The notes: generated by a model not told the origin, from the letters alone. A DNA stretch of 64,000 nt from Actinocorallia sp. API 0066 (GCF_020991275.1 NZ_JAJLQY010000006.1:1-64000); one strand, 5' to 3'. Shown: positions 12,954-23,882, counted from the first letter of the stretch. Numbers and translations: made by a program.

Positions 12954-14130
12954 GCGGCTCGTCGAGGGCAGGCTCCGCGCGCTGGACGGCACCGACCCGT
13001 CCGAGGAGGTGCGCGCGCGCGTCCTGGGCCGGGTGAACCGGCAGGTCGCGGTGCGCCGCCGCAGGCGCCGGGTCGCCGGGACCGTCGCGGGGGCCTCCCT
13101 GGTCGTCGCGGGCGGCTTCGGCGTGCCCGCGCTCCTCCCCGCCCTTGAGGACGGCGCCTTCAACGGCACCGCGCCCGTCGCGATAGGCAGCGCCGACCCC
13201 GACGACGACCCGCTGCTCGGCGGCTACGACGACCCGGAGGAGTCCGGCTCCCCCGGCGTCGGCGGCGCCACCGACGGCGACGAGACGACACCGGGCGCGG
13301 CGGGCGGCCTCGGCCGGAACCTGCCCACCGGCAAGACCCTCTCGGTCTTCGGCATCGGCGCGGACGGCACCGTCCTCGGCACCGGCGTCGGGCCCAAGGG
13401 CCGCAGCGACGGCACCCTGTGGCGGGCCGACCTCGACAGCCTGCTCGGCGCGCCCGTCCCCCTCGCCGAACCCAAGGGCCTCTACGCCGCCGCCGGATCC
13501 GCCGACCTCTCCGTCTGGCCCGAACGCACCCGCGACGGGTTCCAGCTCATGTGCCAGGACACCGCGGGCACGCCCGTCCAGCTCGGCGCCGCGGGCGTGG
13601 CCCGCCGCGCCAGCCTCGGCTTCCACGTCGACCAGGGCCACGTCGTCTGGACCGACCGCACCGGTGCGCGCGTCTGGAGCGCCAAGGGCTGCGCCGGAAA
13701 GCCGACCGAACTCACCGACGGCTACGCCGCCGGACTCGCCTACCCGTACGTCTACGTCCTCGGAGACGACACCACGGACCTGCACCGCGTCCACCTGGAG
13801 ACAGGCGAATCCGAAGACAGGTCCCTGCCTCCCGTCAGCAAGAACGCCCTGTTCGCCGCCGCCGAGAACACCTTCTCCGTAGCCGACGACAGAAAACTCA
13901 CCGTCTACGACGCCGACACCTGGCAGCCCCACACCGTCCCCGACCGCCTCCCCCAGGGCAAAGCCACCCTCTCCGCAGGCGACACCACCGTCGCCTACAC
14001 CACCGGCGACGAATCCCTCCTCTACGACACCACCAGCAACACCGCCACCACCCACGACGGCACCGCCTACGCCAACGGCCCTTACGTCCTCACCCGAGAA
14101 GGCGACGCCTTCACCCTGCAACGCAAGTAG
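12940..14130 (+). CDS. Putative membrane anti-sigma-type partner protein
   Basis: A 396-residue protein translated from a GTG at 12940 inside the sigma gene, with GGAGG seven bases upstream. About 37 cytoplasmic residues are followed by an Arg-rich stop (RRRRRR) and one membrane helix (about 45-67), then a long extracytoplasmic part: a Pro/Gly/Asp-rich linker (to about 125) and a repeat-like domain with short beta-type blocks resembling a propeller. Location and overlap with the sigma gene suggest it sequesters that sigma factor. I see no zinc-type anti-sigma motif, so the role is inferred. Confidence 0.7.
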   Translation: MEDLERLVEGRLRALDGTDPSEEVRARVLGRVNRQVAVRRRRRRVAGTVAGASLVVAGGFGVPALLPALEDGAFNGTAPVAIGSADPDDDPLLGGYDDPEESGSPGVGGATDGDETTPGAAGGLGRNLPTGKTLSVFGIGADGTVLGTGVGPKGRSDGTLWRADLDSLLGAPVPLAEPKGLYAAAGSADLSVWPERTRDGFQLMCQDTAGTPVQLGAAGVARRASLGFHVDQGHVVWTDRTGARVWSAKGCAGKPTELTDGYAAGLAYPYVYVLGDDTTDLHRVHLETGESEDRSLPPVSKNALFAAAENTFSVADDRKLTVYDADTWQPHTVPDRLPQGKATLSAGDTTVAYTTGDESLLYDTTSNTATTHDGTAYANGPYVLTREGDAFTLQRK

Positions 14131-14289
14131 GCACACACGCCGTGGTTTAAGCCCAGCCCCGCCCGGATCGGGCGCCCCGGGGTCGCCCCGGAGGCCGCCA
14201 GGCCGGAGGGGCGGCGCCGGGCTCGCAAGCGCCCGATCCCCGCCGCACCGCAGGCCCCCCGGGCCTGCGGTGCGGCCAGCAAACACAGT
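14131..14289. other. Convergent intergenic region with hairpins
   Basis: Between the anti-sigma-type gene and pheT. It holds a weak outer repeat (GGATCGGGCGC near 14164 and its complement near 14240) and a strong inner terminator listed separately. No gene is seen. Confidence 0.6.
14242..14276. terminator. Bidirectional terminator between convergent genes
   Basis: A perfect 16-bp stem (GCCGCACCGCAGGCCC and its complement) with a three-base loop, placed between the plus-strand membrane protein and the end of pheT. It can serve both strands. No U-tract. Confidence 0.75.
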
Positions 14290-16739
14290 TCAGGTTCGCG
14301 GAGTAGCTCCGGTTAGTTCGGTGGCTCGGGCTATGGCGGCGTCTCGGGCTGTGGAGGCTTCCTCGGCGGTGAGGGTGCGGTCGGGGGCCCGGAGGCGGAG
14401 GGCGTAGGCGAGGGACTTGTTGCCTTCGCCGACCTGGTCGCCGGTGTAGACGTCGAAGAGGCGGAGGGACTCCAGGAGGTCGCCCGCGCCTTCGGCCAAG
14501 GCGGCCTCGACGGTGGCGGCCGGGGTGTTCGCGGGGACGATCAGGGCGACGTCGCGGGTGGCCACCGGGTAGGTGGACACGGGCGGGGCCGTGGGTGAGT
14601 GGCCGTCCGGGAGGCGGTCCAGTTCCAGTTCGACGGCCGAAGCCCGCTCGGGCAGGCCGTAGTGCTGGACGACGCGCGGGTGCAGTTCGCCCGCGTGGCC
14701 CACGAGGACGTCGCCGTGCCACAGGGCGGCGCAGCGGCCCGGATGCCAGGGCTCGTGCCGGTCGGCCGTGACACGCAGCTCCACGCCCGCCTCACGGGCG
14801 ATCAGCCGGGCCGCCTCGATCGCGTCCTGCCAGCCCGCCCGGCGTCCGGCGCCCCACCATCCGGCGGGCTCGGCGGCCCCGGCCACCAGCACCGCGACAC
14901 GGTGCGGCTGGTCCGGCAGCGCCGCCTCGATCGCCGCCAGCTCGGCCTCGCTCGGCGCGTGCTCCACCCCGTAGGCGGGCACCTTGCCTGCGCCGTCCTT
15001 GGGCCGGTAGACGAGGCCCGTCTCGAACAGCGCGAGGTCGGTCTGGCCGCGACCCAGGTTGCGGGCGGCGGTCCGCAGCAGGCCGGGCAGCAGCGTGGTG
15101 CGCAGCAGCGGCTCGTCCTCCGACAGCGGGTTCGCCAGCCGCAGCGCGCCACGCCTGGCGTCGTCCACGGGCAGCAGCAGCGCGTCGAAGTCCTTCACGG
15201 ACGTGAACGGGTAGCTCAGCACCTCGCTGTGGCCCGTGGCGGCGAGCACCCGGCCGACCCTGCGGCGCAGCCGCTGCCGGGACGTCAGGCCACGGCCCGC
15301 CGACGGGCGCGGCGCCCGCTCCGGGATCGCGTCGTAGCCCTCCAGCCGGATGACCTCCTCGGCGAGGTCGTTGGGGTCGGTCAGGTCGGTCCGCCAGGAC
15401 GCCGGGGTCACCGTGATCGGGTCGTCGCCCGCCACGGTGCAGCCGACCTGCTCCAGCCGCCGCACGACCGTCTCACGGGAGTACTCGACACCCGCGACAC
15501 GCTCCGGATGCGACACCGGAATGGTGATCGTCACCGGCTCGACCGGCGCCTCGGCGACCGTCGCGCCCGGCACGACGCGCGCCCCGCCCAGCTCCGCGAG
15601 CAGCCGCACCGCCCGCAGCGACGCGGCGAGCGGCAGTTCCCGGTCCACCCCGCGCTCGAACCGGTAGGACGCCTCGCTGTGCAGCCGGTGCCGCCGGACC
15701 GTCCGCGCGACGGAGACCGGGTCGAAGTGCGCGGCCTCGATCACCACCTCGGTGCTCGACCCGTCGATCTCGGTGTGCAGGCCGCCCATCGCGCCCGCGA
15801 TCGAGATCACGCCGGAACCGTCGGTGATCATGAGGTCGCCGGGGTCGAGGGTGCGCTTGACGTGGTCGAGCGTCTCCAGCGACTCACCCGCGCGCGCACG
15901 GCGCACCACGACCTCACCGGTCAGCTTCGCCGCGTCGAACGCGTGCAGCGGCTGGCCCAGCTCCAGCATCAGGTAGTTGGTGACGTCCACGGCCAGCGAG
16001 ACCGGGCGCACCCCGCAGCGGAACAGCCGGGTGCGCAGCCACAGCGGCGACGGCGCCGCCGGGTCGAACCCGCTGACGCGGCGCAGCACGAACCTGTCGC
16101 ACACGTCCGTCGCCTCGATCGACGCCGGGTAGGACGGCCCCTCGTCAGGGATCGGCACGTCAGCCGGGTCGGTGAACGCGACACCGTAGGCGATGGCCGC
16201 CTCACGCGCCAGGCCCCGGATTGACAGCGCGTAGCCCCGGTCGGGGGTGACGGCGATGTCCAGCACGTCGTCGGCGAGGCCGAGCAGCTCGATCGCGTCC
16301 ACCCCGACGCCGGTGTCCTCCGGCAGCACGAGGATGCCGTCGTGGTCGTCGCCGATGCCCAGTTCGCGCAGCGAGCAGATCATGCCCTCGGACACCCTGC
16401 CGTAGGTCTTGCGCGCGCCCACCGCGAACCCGCCCGGCAGGACGGCCCCCGGCAGCACCACCACGACCGTGTCGCCGACGGCGAAGTTCCGCGCGCCGCA
16501 GATCAGGTTCTGCGGCTCGGGGTTCCCGACGTCCACCTGACACCAGCGGATCGGCTTCTTGAACTCCGTCAGCTCCTCGATCGCCAGCACCCGGCCGGTG
16601 ACGATCGGGCCGGTGATGTCGGCCTCCTCGACCGTCTCGACCTCAAGGCCCGCCGCGATCAGCTTCGCGGCCAGCTCCCGGCCGGTCACCCCGGCGGGCA
16701 GGGCCGCGTACTCACGCAGCCACGAAAGCGGGGCCCGCA

Positions 16740-16740
<1 letters not shown>
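14290..16740 (-). CDS. pheT: Phenylalanyl-tRNA synthetase beta subunit
   Basis: Large subunit of the (alpha-beta)2 enzyme that charges tRNA-Phe. At 816 residues it has full length, with the N-terminal tRNA-binding OB domain (about 40-150), B3/B4 editing domain (around 210-400), B5 domain, catalytic-like core and C-terminal anticodon-binding FDX-ACB domain ([13 protein letters not shown] near 725). The ATG at 16740 shares one base with the pheS stop (TGATG), so translation is coupled. Confidence 0.97.
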
Positions 16741-17855
<1,115 letters not shown>

Positions 17856-17923
17856 TCAACGTCTCCTAGCGGGGATTACCCCGCAAGTCTAGTGGTGGTG
17901 GGTCGAGCGTTCCGGCTGTCGGA

Positions 17924-17988
17924 TGATCAATTGGCGATGTCGGGAGTGGTGGGGGTGGTGATCATCGACTGCGGGGGGACTGTGATCA
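17924..17988. promoter_or_regulatory. Cluster of three TGATCA palindromes upstream of pheST
   Basis: TGATCA occurs at 17924, 17959 and 17983 within the 221-base region between the histidine kinase stop and pheS. An AT-containing 6-mer palindrome three times in 65 bases is unexpected in such GC-rich DNA. They may be operator half-sites for pheST, but no regulator is known. The rest of 17850-18070 shows only a short hairpin at 18028-18042 after the kinase gene. Confidence 0.3.
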
Positions 17989-18070
17989 CTGACGGCTGGG
18001 CTGGTGCGTGCCGCGCCTGGTCATTCGGTCGGGAAGGCCGACTCTGGAAAGTCCGTCCGGGGTCCCGTGC

Positions 18071-19147
18071 TCAGGCGGGTATTCCGGCGGGCAGGGTGAA
18101 TCGGAACTCGGCGCCGCCGCCGGGGGCCTGTTGGACGGTGATGGTGCCGCCGTGGGCTTCGACGAGGCCCTTCACGATGTAGAGGCCGAGGCCGGTGCCG
18201 CGGCGGCGGTTGCCGCGCCAGAACTGGCGGAAGACGCGCTGGGCGGCTTCGGGGGGGATGCCTTCGCCTTCGTCGCGTACGGACACCACGGCCCCCTCCC
18301 TTCCGCTGTCGGGCTCCACGACGATGGTGACAGTACCAGCCCCGTGGCGCAGGGCGTTTTCCACAAGGTTGCCCAGGATCTGGTGGACTTTGTCCGGGTC
18401 GAGCCACAGGTCGGGGAGGGTGCCGCGGGCGTCCAGGCGGAACCGGGCGGCGGCGTCGCCGGCCGCGACGCGGCGGGTGATCACCTCGCGGGCGGTCGCG
18501 ACGACGTCCACGACCTGGCGGCGCATCTCCAGCCGTCCGGCCTCGATCCGGGAGACGTCGAGCAGCTCCGTGATCAGCCGGGTGACCCGGTCGGCGTCGG
18601 CGTTGACGGTCTCCAGCATGACGAGCTTCTGGTCGTCGTTGAACCTGTGCCATTTGGCGAGGAGCGTCGCGGTGAAGCCCTTGACGCTGGTGAGCGGCGA
18701 CCGCAGCTCGTGCGCCACGGTCGATACCAGGTCGGCCCGCTGACGTTCCCTACGCGCGCGCGCGACGGCGTCCCGCAGGGAGACGCTGAAACGCTGCACC
18801 CGCCGACGTCCGTCCCGCACGTAGGAGGCGGTGACGAGGACCTCGCGCCCGTCGGCGAGGTAGAGGCCGCACTCGGGATGCCGGGTCCGGGTGGAGAGGC
18901 CCCGATAGGGATCGACGCTCTTCCACCAGTCCTTGCCCTCACCGTCGTGCAGCGGGAGGGCGGCGGTGGCGTCCCGGCCGAGCACGGCGGTCCGGCGCAG
19001 GCCGGTGATCTCCTCGGCCCGCCGGTTGAACGCGACGACGAGGCCGTGGGAGTCGGCGACGAGCAGGCCGTCGGGGAGCTCGTCCCCGTAGGACGGCACG
19101 CCTCGCGGGCTCGGCACCCCCGCCGTGAACCACCCGTCCCCGCTCAC
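18071..19147 (-). CDS. PAS-domain sensor histidine kinase (orphan)
   Basis: A 358-residue soluble kinase with no visible membrane segment. A PAS domain (about 20-130, beginning DELPDGLLVADSHGLVV) is followed by a HisKA dimerisation domain with the phospho-acceptor His in STVAHELRSPLTS, then a HATPase with the N box NLVENALRHG and G boxes DEGEGIPPE and GTGLGLYIVKG. I prefer the GTG at 19147, preceded by GGAGGGGG, to the upstream GTG at 19168, which has no ribosome site. No response regulator is adjacent; the nearest upstream gene is a STAS protein, which may be functionally linked. Confidence 0.88.
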   Translation of the reverse strand: MSGDGWFTAGVPSPRGVPSYGDELPDGLLVADSHGLVVAFNRRAEEITGLRRTAVLGRDATAALPLHDGEGKDWWKSVDPYRGLSTRTRHPECGLYLADGREVLVTASYVRDGRRRVQRFSVSLRDAVARARRERQRADLVSTVAHELRSPLTSVKGFTATLLAKWHRFNDDQKLVMLETVNADADRVTRLITELLDVSRIEAGRLEMRRQVVDVVATAREVITRRVAAGDAAARFRLDARGTLPDLWLDPDKVHQILGNLVENALRHGAGTVTIVVEPDSGREGAVVSVRDEGEGIPPEAAQRVFRQFWRGNRRRGTGLGLYIVKGLVEAHGGTITVQQAPGGGAEFRFTLPAGIPA

Positions 19148-19226
19148 AATGAAAGGCCCCCTCCGCACCGGCCGCTGAGCGCAAAGCCTATCGTCGTGCG
19201 AGGGGGTCTTGGGAGCGCGAAACCCC

Positions 19227-19688
19227 TTACGGATAAGGGTTTTCCGGGCCTCGACCGGACTCCGGCGCGGCGCCCGACGCGGCGAGCGTCAGGGCGTCCT
19301 CAACACCGTCGGCGATGGGGAGGCGGCGGTGCAGCCCGGTGATCTCGAACAGCTTGCGCTGCGCCGGCCTGACCCCGTACAGCCAGACGCCGCCGCCCTG
19401 CGCCGACGCCCGGTTGGCCAGCGCCACCAGCACGTTGAGGCCCGAGGCGTCACAGAAGAACACGGCGCGGAAGTCGATGACGACCGACGTGTAGCCCGCC
19501 TGGAGCACCGCCGTGAGATGGTCGCGCAGCGTCAGCGCGGAGCGCAGGTCGATCTCCCCGGCGACCCTGACGACGGCCGTCTCGTCCCGGCCGTCGACCA
19601 GTTCGACGCGCAGTGCCCTGTCTTCGGCGACGCCGTGGCAGCGCAGGCCGCCTGAGCGCATCGGCTCGGACCTCGGTCGGCGGAGCAT
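19227..19688 (-). CDS. STAS-domain protein (anti-sigma factor antagonist type)
   Basis: A 153-residue protein with a single STAS domain over its C-terminal two thirds (VVRVAGEIDLRSALTLRDHL, then VVIDFRAVFFCDASGLNVL). The Ser before Gly in DASGL matches the phosphorylated Ser of SpoIIAA-type proteins, so phosphorylation control is plausible. I chose the ATG at 19688 behind GAGAGGGAG; in-frame ATGs at 19748 and 19754 would add 20 or more residues. It precedes the histidine kinase by 79 bases. No cognate anti-sigma kinase (RsbW type) lies nearby. Confidence 0.82.
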   Translation of the reverse strand: MLRRPRSEPMRSGGLRCHGVAEDRALRVELVDGRDETAVVRVAGEIDLRSALTLRDHLTAVLQAGYTSVVIDFRAVFFCDASGLNVLVALANRASAQGGGVWLYGVRPAQRKLFEITGLHRRLPIADGVEDALTLAASGAAPESGRGPENPYP

Positions 19689-19849
19689 GTACTCCCTCTC
19701 GTAGGCCAGTGTCACGGCCGCGCGCCCGCGTGGGGGCCGGGCCTTCATGGTCATCTTCGCAGTAAGGGCCTGGCGGACATCGCACCGCCATAGTCCGCAT
19801 CCGGTCGGACCCGGCGTCAACCGCCGGATCTTGACAGGGCGGTCAGGAC

Positions 19850-20671
19850 TCAGGCGGAGGTGCGCTGCGCGCGCGCCGACGCGTAGAGACAGACGGCGGC
19901 GGCGGTCGCGAGGTTCAGGCTCTCGGCCTTTCCGTGGATCGGCACCCGCACGACGTCGTCGGCGAGCGCCCGTATCTCCTCGGGCAGCCCCCACGCCTCG
20001 TTGCCGAACACCCAGGCCGTGGGACGGGCAAGGGAGCCGTCGTCAGCGAGGTCGTCCAGGGTGCGGGTGCCCGCGCCGTCGGCGGCCAGGACCGTCAGGC
20101 CCGCCGCCCTGAGCGCCGGGATGAGCGTCGTGTACCGGGGGCCCGTCACGACGGGCAGGTGGAAGAGGCTGCCCGCCGACGCCCTGACGCACTTGCCGTT
20201 GTAGGGGTCCACCGACGCGTCGGTGAAGACCACCGAGTCGGCGCCCGCGGCGTCCGAGGCGCGCAGGACCGTCCCGGCGTTGCCGGGGTCGCGCACGTGG
20301 GAAAGGACCGTGACCAGCTTCGGGGCGCCGGACAGGGCGCGCTCCAGCGGCACGTCGAGGAAGGCGCAGACCGCGAGCAGGCCCTGCGGGGTGACGGTCT
20401 GGGCGAGTTCGGCCATCACCTCGCCGCTCACCCGCAGCACGGGGACGTCCGCCTTGGCGGCGGCGTCCACCAGGTCGGCGTGGCGGGAGGCCGCCTCGGC
20501 CGTCGTGTACAGCTCGACGAGGCCGCCCGGAAGGGCGAGCGCCTCGCGCACCGCCTGCGGGCCTTCGGCCAGGAACCTGCGGTCCTGCTGCCGGAAGGCC
20601 CGCTTGGCGAGCCTGCGAGCGGACTTCACCCGAGGGGATCGGATACTGGTCAGCTCGACGAGGCCCGCCAT
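19850..20671 (-). CDS. TrmH/SpoU-family RNA 2'-O-methyltransferase
   Basis: SPOUT methyltransferase, probably acting on 23S rRNA. The 273-residue protein has an N-terminal substrate-binding domain (about 10-95, RRFLAEGPQAVREAL) and a C-terminal knotted domain with motif 1 HVRDPGNAGTVLRASDAAG, motif 2 WVFGNEAWGLPEE and motif 3 VPIHGKAESLNLATAAAVCLY. The ATG at 20671 lies 11 bases after the rplT stop, the usual actinobacterial arrangement. The target nucleotide cannot be told from sequence. Confidence 0.92.
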   Translation of the reverse strand: MAGLVELTSIRSPRVKSARRLAKRAFRQQDRRFLAEGPQAVREALALPGGLVELYTTAEAASRHADLVDAAAKADVPVLRVSGEVMAELAQTVTPQGLLAVCAFLDVPLERALSGAPKLVTVLSHVRDPGNAGTVLRASDAAGADSVVFTDASVDPYNGKCVRASAGSLFHLPVVTGPRYTTLIPALRAAGLTVLAADGAGTRTLDDLADDGSLARPTAWVFGNEAWGLPEEIRALADDVVRVPIHGKAESLNLATAAAVCLYASARAQRTSA

Positions 20672-20682
20672 CGCCGGGCGCC

Positions 20683-21048
20683 TCAGGCCTCGGCCGGGAG
20701 GGCGTTCTTGGCGACCTTCACCAGCGCCGCGAAGGCGTCGGCGTCGTTCACCGCGAGCTCGGCCAGCATGCGGCGGTCGACCTCGACCTCCGCGGCCTTC
20801 AGGCCCTGGATGAACCGGTTGTAGGTCATGCCGTTGAGGCGGACCGCGGCGTTGATGCGCTGGATCCACAGCCGACGGAACTGGCCCTTGCGGTCCTTCC
20901 GGTCGCGGAAGGCGTACGTCATGGAGTGGAGCTGCTGCTCCTTGGCCTTGCGGTACAGGCGCGAGCGCTGCCCGCGGTAGCCGCTCGAACGCTCCAGGAC
21001 GACCCGACGCTTCTTGGCGGCGTTGACCGCCCGCTTCACGCGTGCCAC
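20683..21048 (-). CDS. rplT: 50S ribosomal protein L20
   Basis: Early-assembly large-subunit protein, 121 residues, with the family start [15 protein letters not shown], the [15 protein letters not shown] helix and [19 protein letters not shown]. It begins with GTG at 21048. In many bacteria L20 represses its own operon, which fits the hairpins upstream of rpmI. Confidence 0.98.
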   Translation of the reverse strand: MARVKRAVNAAKKRRVVLERSSGYRGQRSRLYRKAKEQQLHSMTYAFRDRKDRKGQFRRLWIQRINAAVRLNGMTYNRFIQGLKAAEVEVDRRMLAELAVNDADAFAALVKVAKNALPAEA

Positions 21049-21122
21049 GTGTCAGAACTCCTTCGTGGGGGCGGGGCTTCTCGTTGCCCTGCCGTGGTCG
21101 TTATGGGTCTTGGAACGTCCGC

Positions 21123-21317
21123 TTACTTGCGGAGCAGCTTCTTGATCTTGGGGGTGTCCGCGGCGGAGACCACGGCGTTGCCGTCCAGGCGACGGGTGCG
21201 CTTGGTGGGCTTGTGCTCCAGCAGGTGGTTCTTGTTCGCGCGGCGGCGCACCACCTTGCCGGAGCCGGTCAGCTTGAAGCGCTTCTTGGCACCGCTGTGG
21301 GTCTTGGTCTTCGGCAT
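21123..21317 (-). CDS. rpmI: 50S ribosomal protein L35
   Basis: A 64-residue basic protein with the family signature [20 protein letters not shown] and the [14 protein letters not shown] segment. It lies between infC and rplT in the conserved order. A strong AGAAAGAGGGAGA ribosome site precedes the ATG at 21317. Confidence 0.98.
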   Translation of the reverse strand: MPKTKTHSGAKKRFKLTGSGKVVRRRANKNHLLEHKPTKRTRRLDGNAVVSAADTPKIKKLLRK

Positions 21318-21348
21318 GGCGGCCGTCTCCCTCTTTCTTCTAGGCGTG

Positions 21349-21389
21349 GCTGACCGGACGTGCAGGGGAAAGATGCACGCCTGGTCAGC
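21349..21389 (-). promoter_or_regulatory. infC-rpmI leader hairpin (possible L35/L20 control)
   Basis: Minus-strand GCTGACC pairs with GGTCAGC around an inner GCGTGCA/TGCACGT stem, ending 32 bases before the rpmI start. It is a candidate site for L20-type feedback on rpmI-rplT. Function is inferred. Confidence 0.4.
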
Positions 21390-21403
21390 TGTGTCGCGTA
21401 CAT

Positions 21404-21443
21404 CCCGACCGGGGTCCCGCCTTCCGCGAGACCCCCGGTCGGG
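21404..21443 (-). terminator. Hairpin after infC
   Basis: A perfect 11-bp stem (CCCGACCGGGG and its complement) six bases after the infC stop. It may lower read-through from infC into rpmI-rplT. Confidence 0.5.
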
Positions 21444-21449
21444 CGGGTC

Positions 21450-22082
21450 TCACTCGGAGCCGGGCTCGGTGCCGGTCTCCTCCTCGTCGGCGGCGCTCTC
21501 GCGTGCCGCGTTGCGCTGCGCCCTGGCCTCGGCCTGCTCGGCCTTGGCCTCCGCCTTCTTCTTGTGCGGCCCGATCACCATGATCATGTTGCGGCCGTCC
21601 TGCTTGGGGTTGGACTCGACGAACCCCAGCTCGGTGACGTCCTGCGCGAGCCGCTGCAGGAGTCGGTAGCCGAGTTCCGGACGCGACTGCTCGCGGCCGC
21701 GGAACATGATCGTCACCTTGACCTTGTCCCCGCCCTTGAGGAACCGCTCCACGTGACCCTTCTTGGTCTCGTAGTCGTGCGGGTCGATCTTCGGGCGGAG
21801 CTTGATCTCCTTGATGATCGTGTGCGCCTGGTTGCGCCGCGCCTCACGCGCCTTCATCGCGGACTCGTACTTGAACTTGCCGTAGTCCATGAGCTTGGCC
21901 ACCGGAGGCCGCGCGGTCGGCGCGACCTCGACGAGGTCGAGGTCGGACTCGCGGGCAAGGTCGAGCGCCTTGGCGATGGGGACGATGCCCACCTGCTCGC
22001 CATTGGGCCCGACGAGCCGGACTTCCGGCACGCGAATGCGGTCGTTGATGCGCGGTTCGTTGAAACGCGTTTCGGCGCTGAT
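21450..22082 (-). CDS. infC: Translation initiation factor IF-3, probable AUC start
   Basis: Binds the 30S subunit and checks start-codon pairing. The protein shows the IF-3 N domain ([15 protein letters not shown]), the [14 protein letters not shown] linker region and the C domain ([32 protein letters not shown]), then an Ala/Glu-rich tail. I set the start at ATC, 22082, giving 210 residues: GGGAGG stands four bases upstream and homology begins there. The in-frame ATG at 22100 would add six residues but has no ribosome site. Rare start codons are a known autoregulatory feature of infC. Confidence 0.93.
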   Translation of the reverse strand: MSAETRFNEPRINDRIRVPEVRLVGPNGEQVGIVPIAKALDLARESDLDLVEVAPTARPPVAKLMDYGKFKYESAMKAREARRNQAHTIIKEIKLRPKIDPHDYETKKGHVERFLKGGDKVKVTIMFRGREQSRPELGYRLLQRLAQDVTELGFVESNPKQDGRNMIMVIGPHKKKAEAKAEQAEARAQRNAARESAADEEETGTEPGSE

Positions 22083-22369
22083 GGGACCTCCCGGGGCCAT
22101 GCTAGGTGTTGGGGAACCTGTCGCAAGGGCCCTGACATGAGACAAGCCCCGCACGACGCGCATGCGAGGCCACCATCGGTAGGGCTCTCGACACGCACAT
22201 CCAGACTACGCGATGCACGTCGAAAGCCACACAGCGCCTGACGGCGCCGACCGAACCCCTCGGCCGCACCGGCCGACCAGGTGGGAGCAGTCTCCACTTG
22301 CGCGCTCGGGCCCACCACAGACCCAAGCCGGTCAGTCATCAAGAATACCAGAGCGTCAAGGCTCTCCGG
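22083..22369 (-). promoter_or_regulatory. infC upstream leader region
   Basis: About 290 bases between der and infC with no gene that I can support. It contains a hairpin on the minus strand, GCCTCGCA/TGCGGGGC (22170-22146), followed by TTGTCTCATGTC, which has the form of an attenuator. A TTGACG (near 22359) could be a -35 but no convincing -10 is correctly spaced. A long regulated leader is usual for infC operons. Confidence 0.45.
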
Positions 22370-23827
22370 TCAGCGGCGGCGGTTGAAGCGCTTGTCGCGG
22401 TCCCGCTTCTTCTCGCGGATCTTCATGGTCACCGAGATGGGGGTGCCCTCGAAGCCGAACTCCTCGCGGATGCGGCGCTCGATGAAGCGGCGGTAGCCGG
22501 GCTCCAGGAAGCCGCTCGTGAACAGGACGAAGCGGGGCGGCCGGGTGCCCGCCTGGGTGGCGAACAGGACGCGGGGCTGCTTGCCGCCCCGGATCGGGTG
22601 CGGGTGGGACGAGACGAGGTCGGTGAAGAACTGGTTCAGCTTGCCCGTCGGGACCCGGTAGGACCAGCTCTCCAGGGAGCGCTCGATCGCGGGGACGAGC
22701 TTCTCCACGTGCCGCCCGGTCTTGGCCGAGATGTTGACGCGCGGGGCCCAGCGGGCGCCCACGAGCTGCCGTTCGATCTCCCGGTCCAGGTAGAAGCGGC
22801 GCTCCTCGTCGACGAGGTCCCACTTGTTGTAGGCCAGGACGAGCGCGCGGCCCGCCTCCACGACCGTGTTGACGATCCTGAGGTCCTGCTCGGCCAGCGG
22901 CTCGGACGCGTCCACGAGCACGACCGCGACCTCCGAGCGCTCCAGGGCCGACTGGGTGCGGAGGATCGCGTAGAAGTCGGCGCCCTGGTTCTCGCGGTGC
23001 CGCTTGCGGATGCCCGCGGTGTCGATGAACCGCCAGGTCTTGCCGCCGAGGTCGATGAGCTCGTCCACCGGGTCGCGGGTGGTGCCCGCCACCGAGTCGA
23101 CGACGGCCCGGTTCTCCTTGGCCAGCTTGTTGAGGAGGCTGGACTTGCCCACGTTGGGACGGCCCATCAACGCGATCCGGCGCGGCCCGCCGAGCTCCTC
23201 GCCCAGCCGCTCGCGCGGGGCGGGTTCCGGCAGCGCCTCCAGCACCCGGTCCAGGAGGTCACCGGAGGAGCGGCCGTGCAGCGCCGAGACGGGGACGGGC
23301 TCGCCGATGCCGAGGGCCCACAGCGAGGTGGCCTCCAGCTCCAGCCTGGCGTCGTCGGCCTTGTTCGCGGCCAGCACGACCGGCTTCTTGGCGCGGCGCA
23401 GGATCTCCACGACGGCCTCGTCGATGTCGGTGGCGCCGACCGTCGTGTCCACCACGAACAGGACGACGTCGGCCAGCTCGACGGCCAGCTTGGCCTGTTC
23501 GGCGATGGCGGCGGCCAGGCCGCGCGAGTCCGGCAGCCACCCGCCGGTGTCCACCACGGTGAACTCGCGGCCGTTCCAGGCGGCCTTGTAGGAGACCCTG
23601 TCCCGGGTGACGCCCGGGACGTCCTCCACGACCGCCTCGCGGCGTCCGATGATCCGGTTGACGAGGGTGGACTTGCCGACGTTGGGCCGGCCCACCACGG
23701 CGACGACGGGCAGCCGCGCGGGCGCGGCCTCCTCGGCCGACTCCTCGTACCCCTCCCAGGTGGCGGGGTCGAACTCGTCGGGGTCGTAGGTCTCGAACTC
23801 TTCAGGCGCGAAGTCCTGCTCGGTCAT
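22370..23827 (-). CDS. der: Ribosome biogenesis GTPase Der (EngA)
   Basis: Double-GTPase needed for 50S maturation. The 485-residue protein has an acidic N-terminal tail (about 1-35), first G domain with [17 protein letters not shown] and NKAD, second G domain with [17 protein letters not shown] and NKWD, and a C-terminal KH-like domain. ATG at 23827. It follows cmk by 55 bases in the conserved cmk-der order. Confidence 0.98.
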   Translation of the reverse strand: MTEQDFAPEEFETYDPDEFDPATWEGYEESAEEAAPARLPVVAVVGRPNVGKSTLVNRIIGRREAVVEDVPGVTRDRVSYKAAWNGREFTVVDTGGWLPDSRGLAAAIAEQAKLAVELADVVLFVVDTTVGATDIDEAVVEILRRAKKPVVLAANKADDARLELEATSLWALGIGEPVPVSALHGRSSGDLLDRVLEALPEPAPRERLGEELGGPRRIALMGRPNVGKSSLLNKLAKENRAVVDSVAGTTRDPVDELIDLGGKTWRFIDTAGIRKRHRENQGADFYAILRTQSALERSEVAVVLVDASEPLAEQDLRIVNTVVEAGRALVLAYNKWDLVDEERRFYLDREIERQLVGARWAPRVNISAKTGRHVEKLVPAIERSLESWSYRVPTGKLNQFFTDLVSSHPHPIRGGKQPRVLFATQAGTRPPRFVLFTSGFLEPGYRRFIERRIREEFGFEGTPISVTMKIREKKRDRDKRFNRRR

Positions 23828-23882
23828 GATGTGTCCTTTTCCGGTGCGTCCCGCCAGGCACCGGAGGACTCGTCATCCGGTG

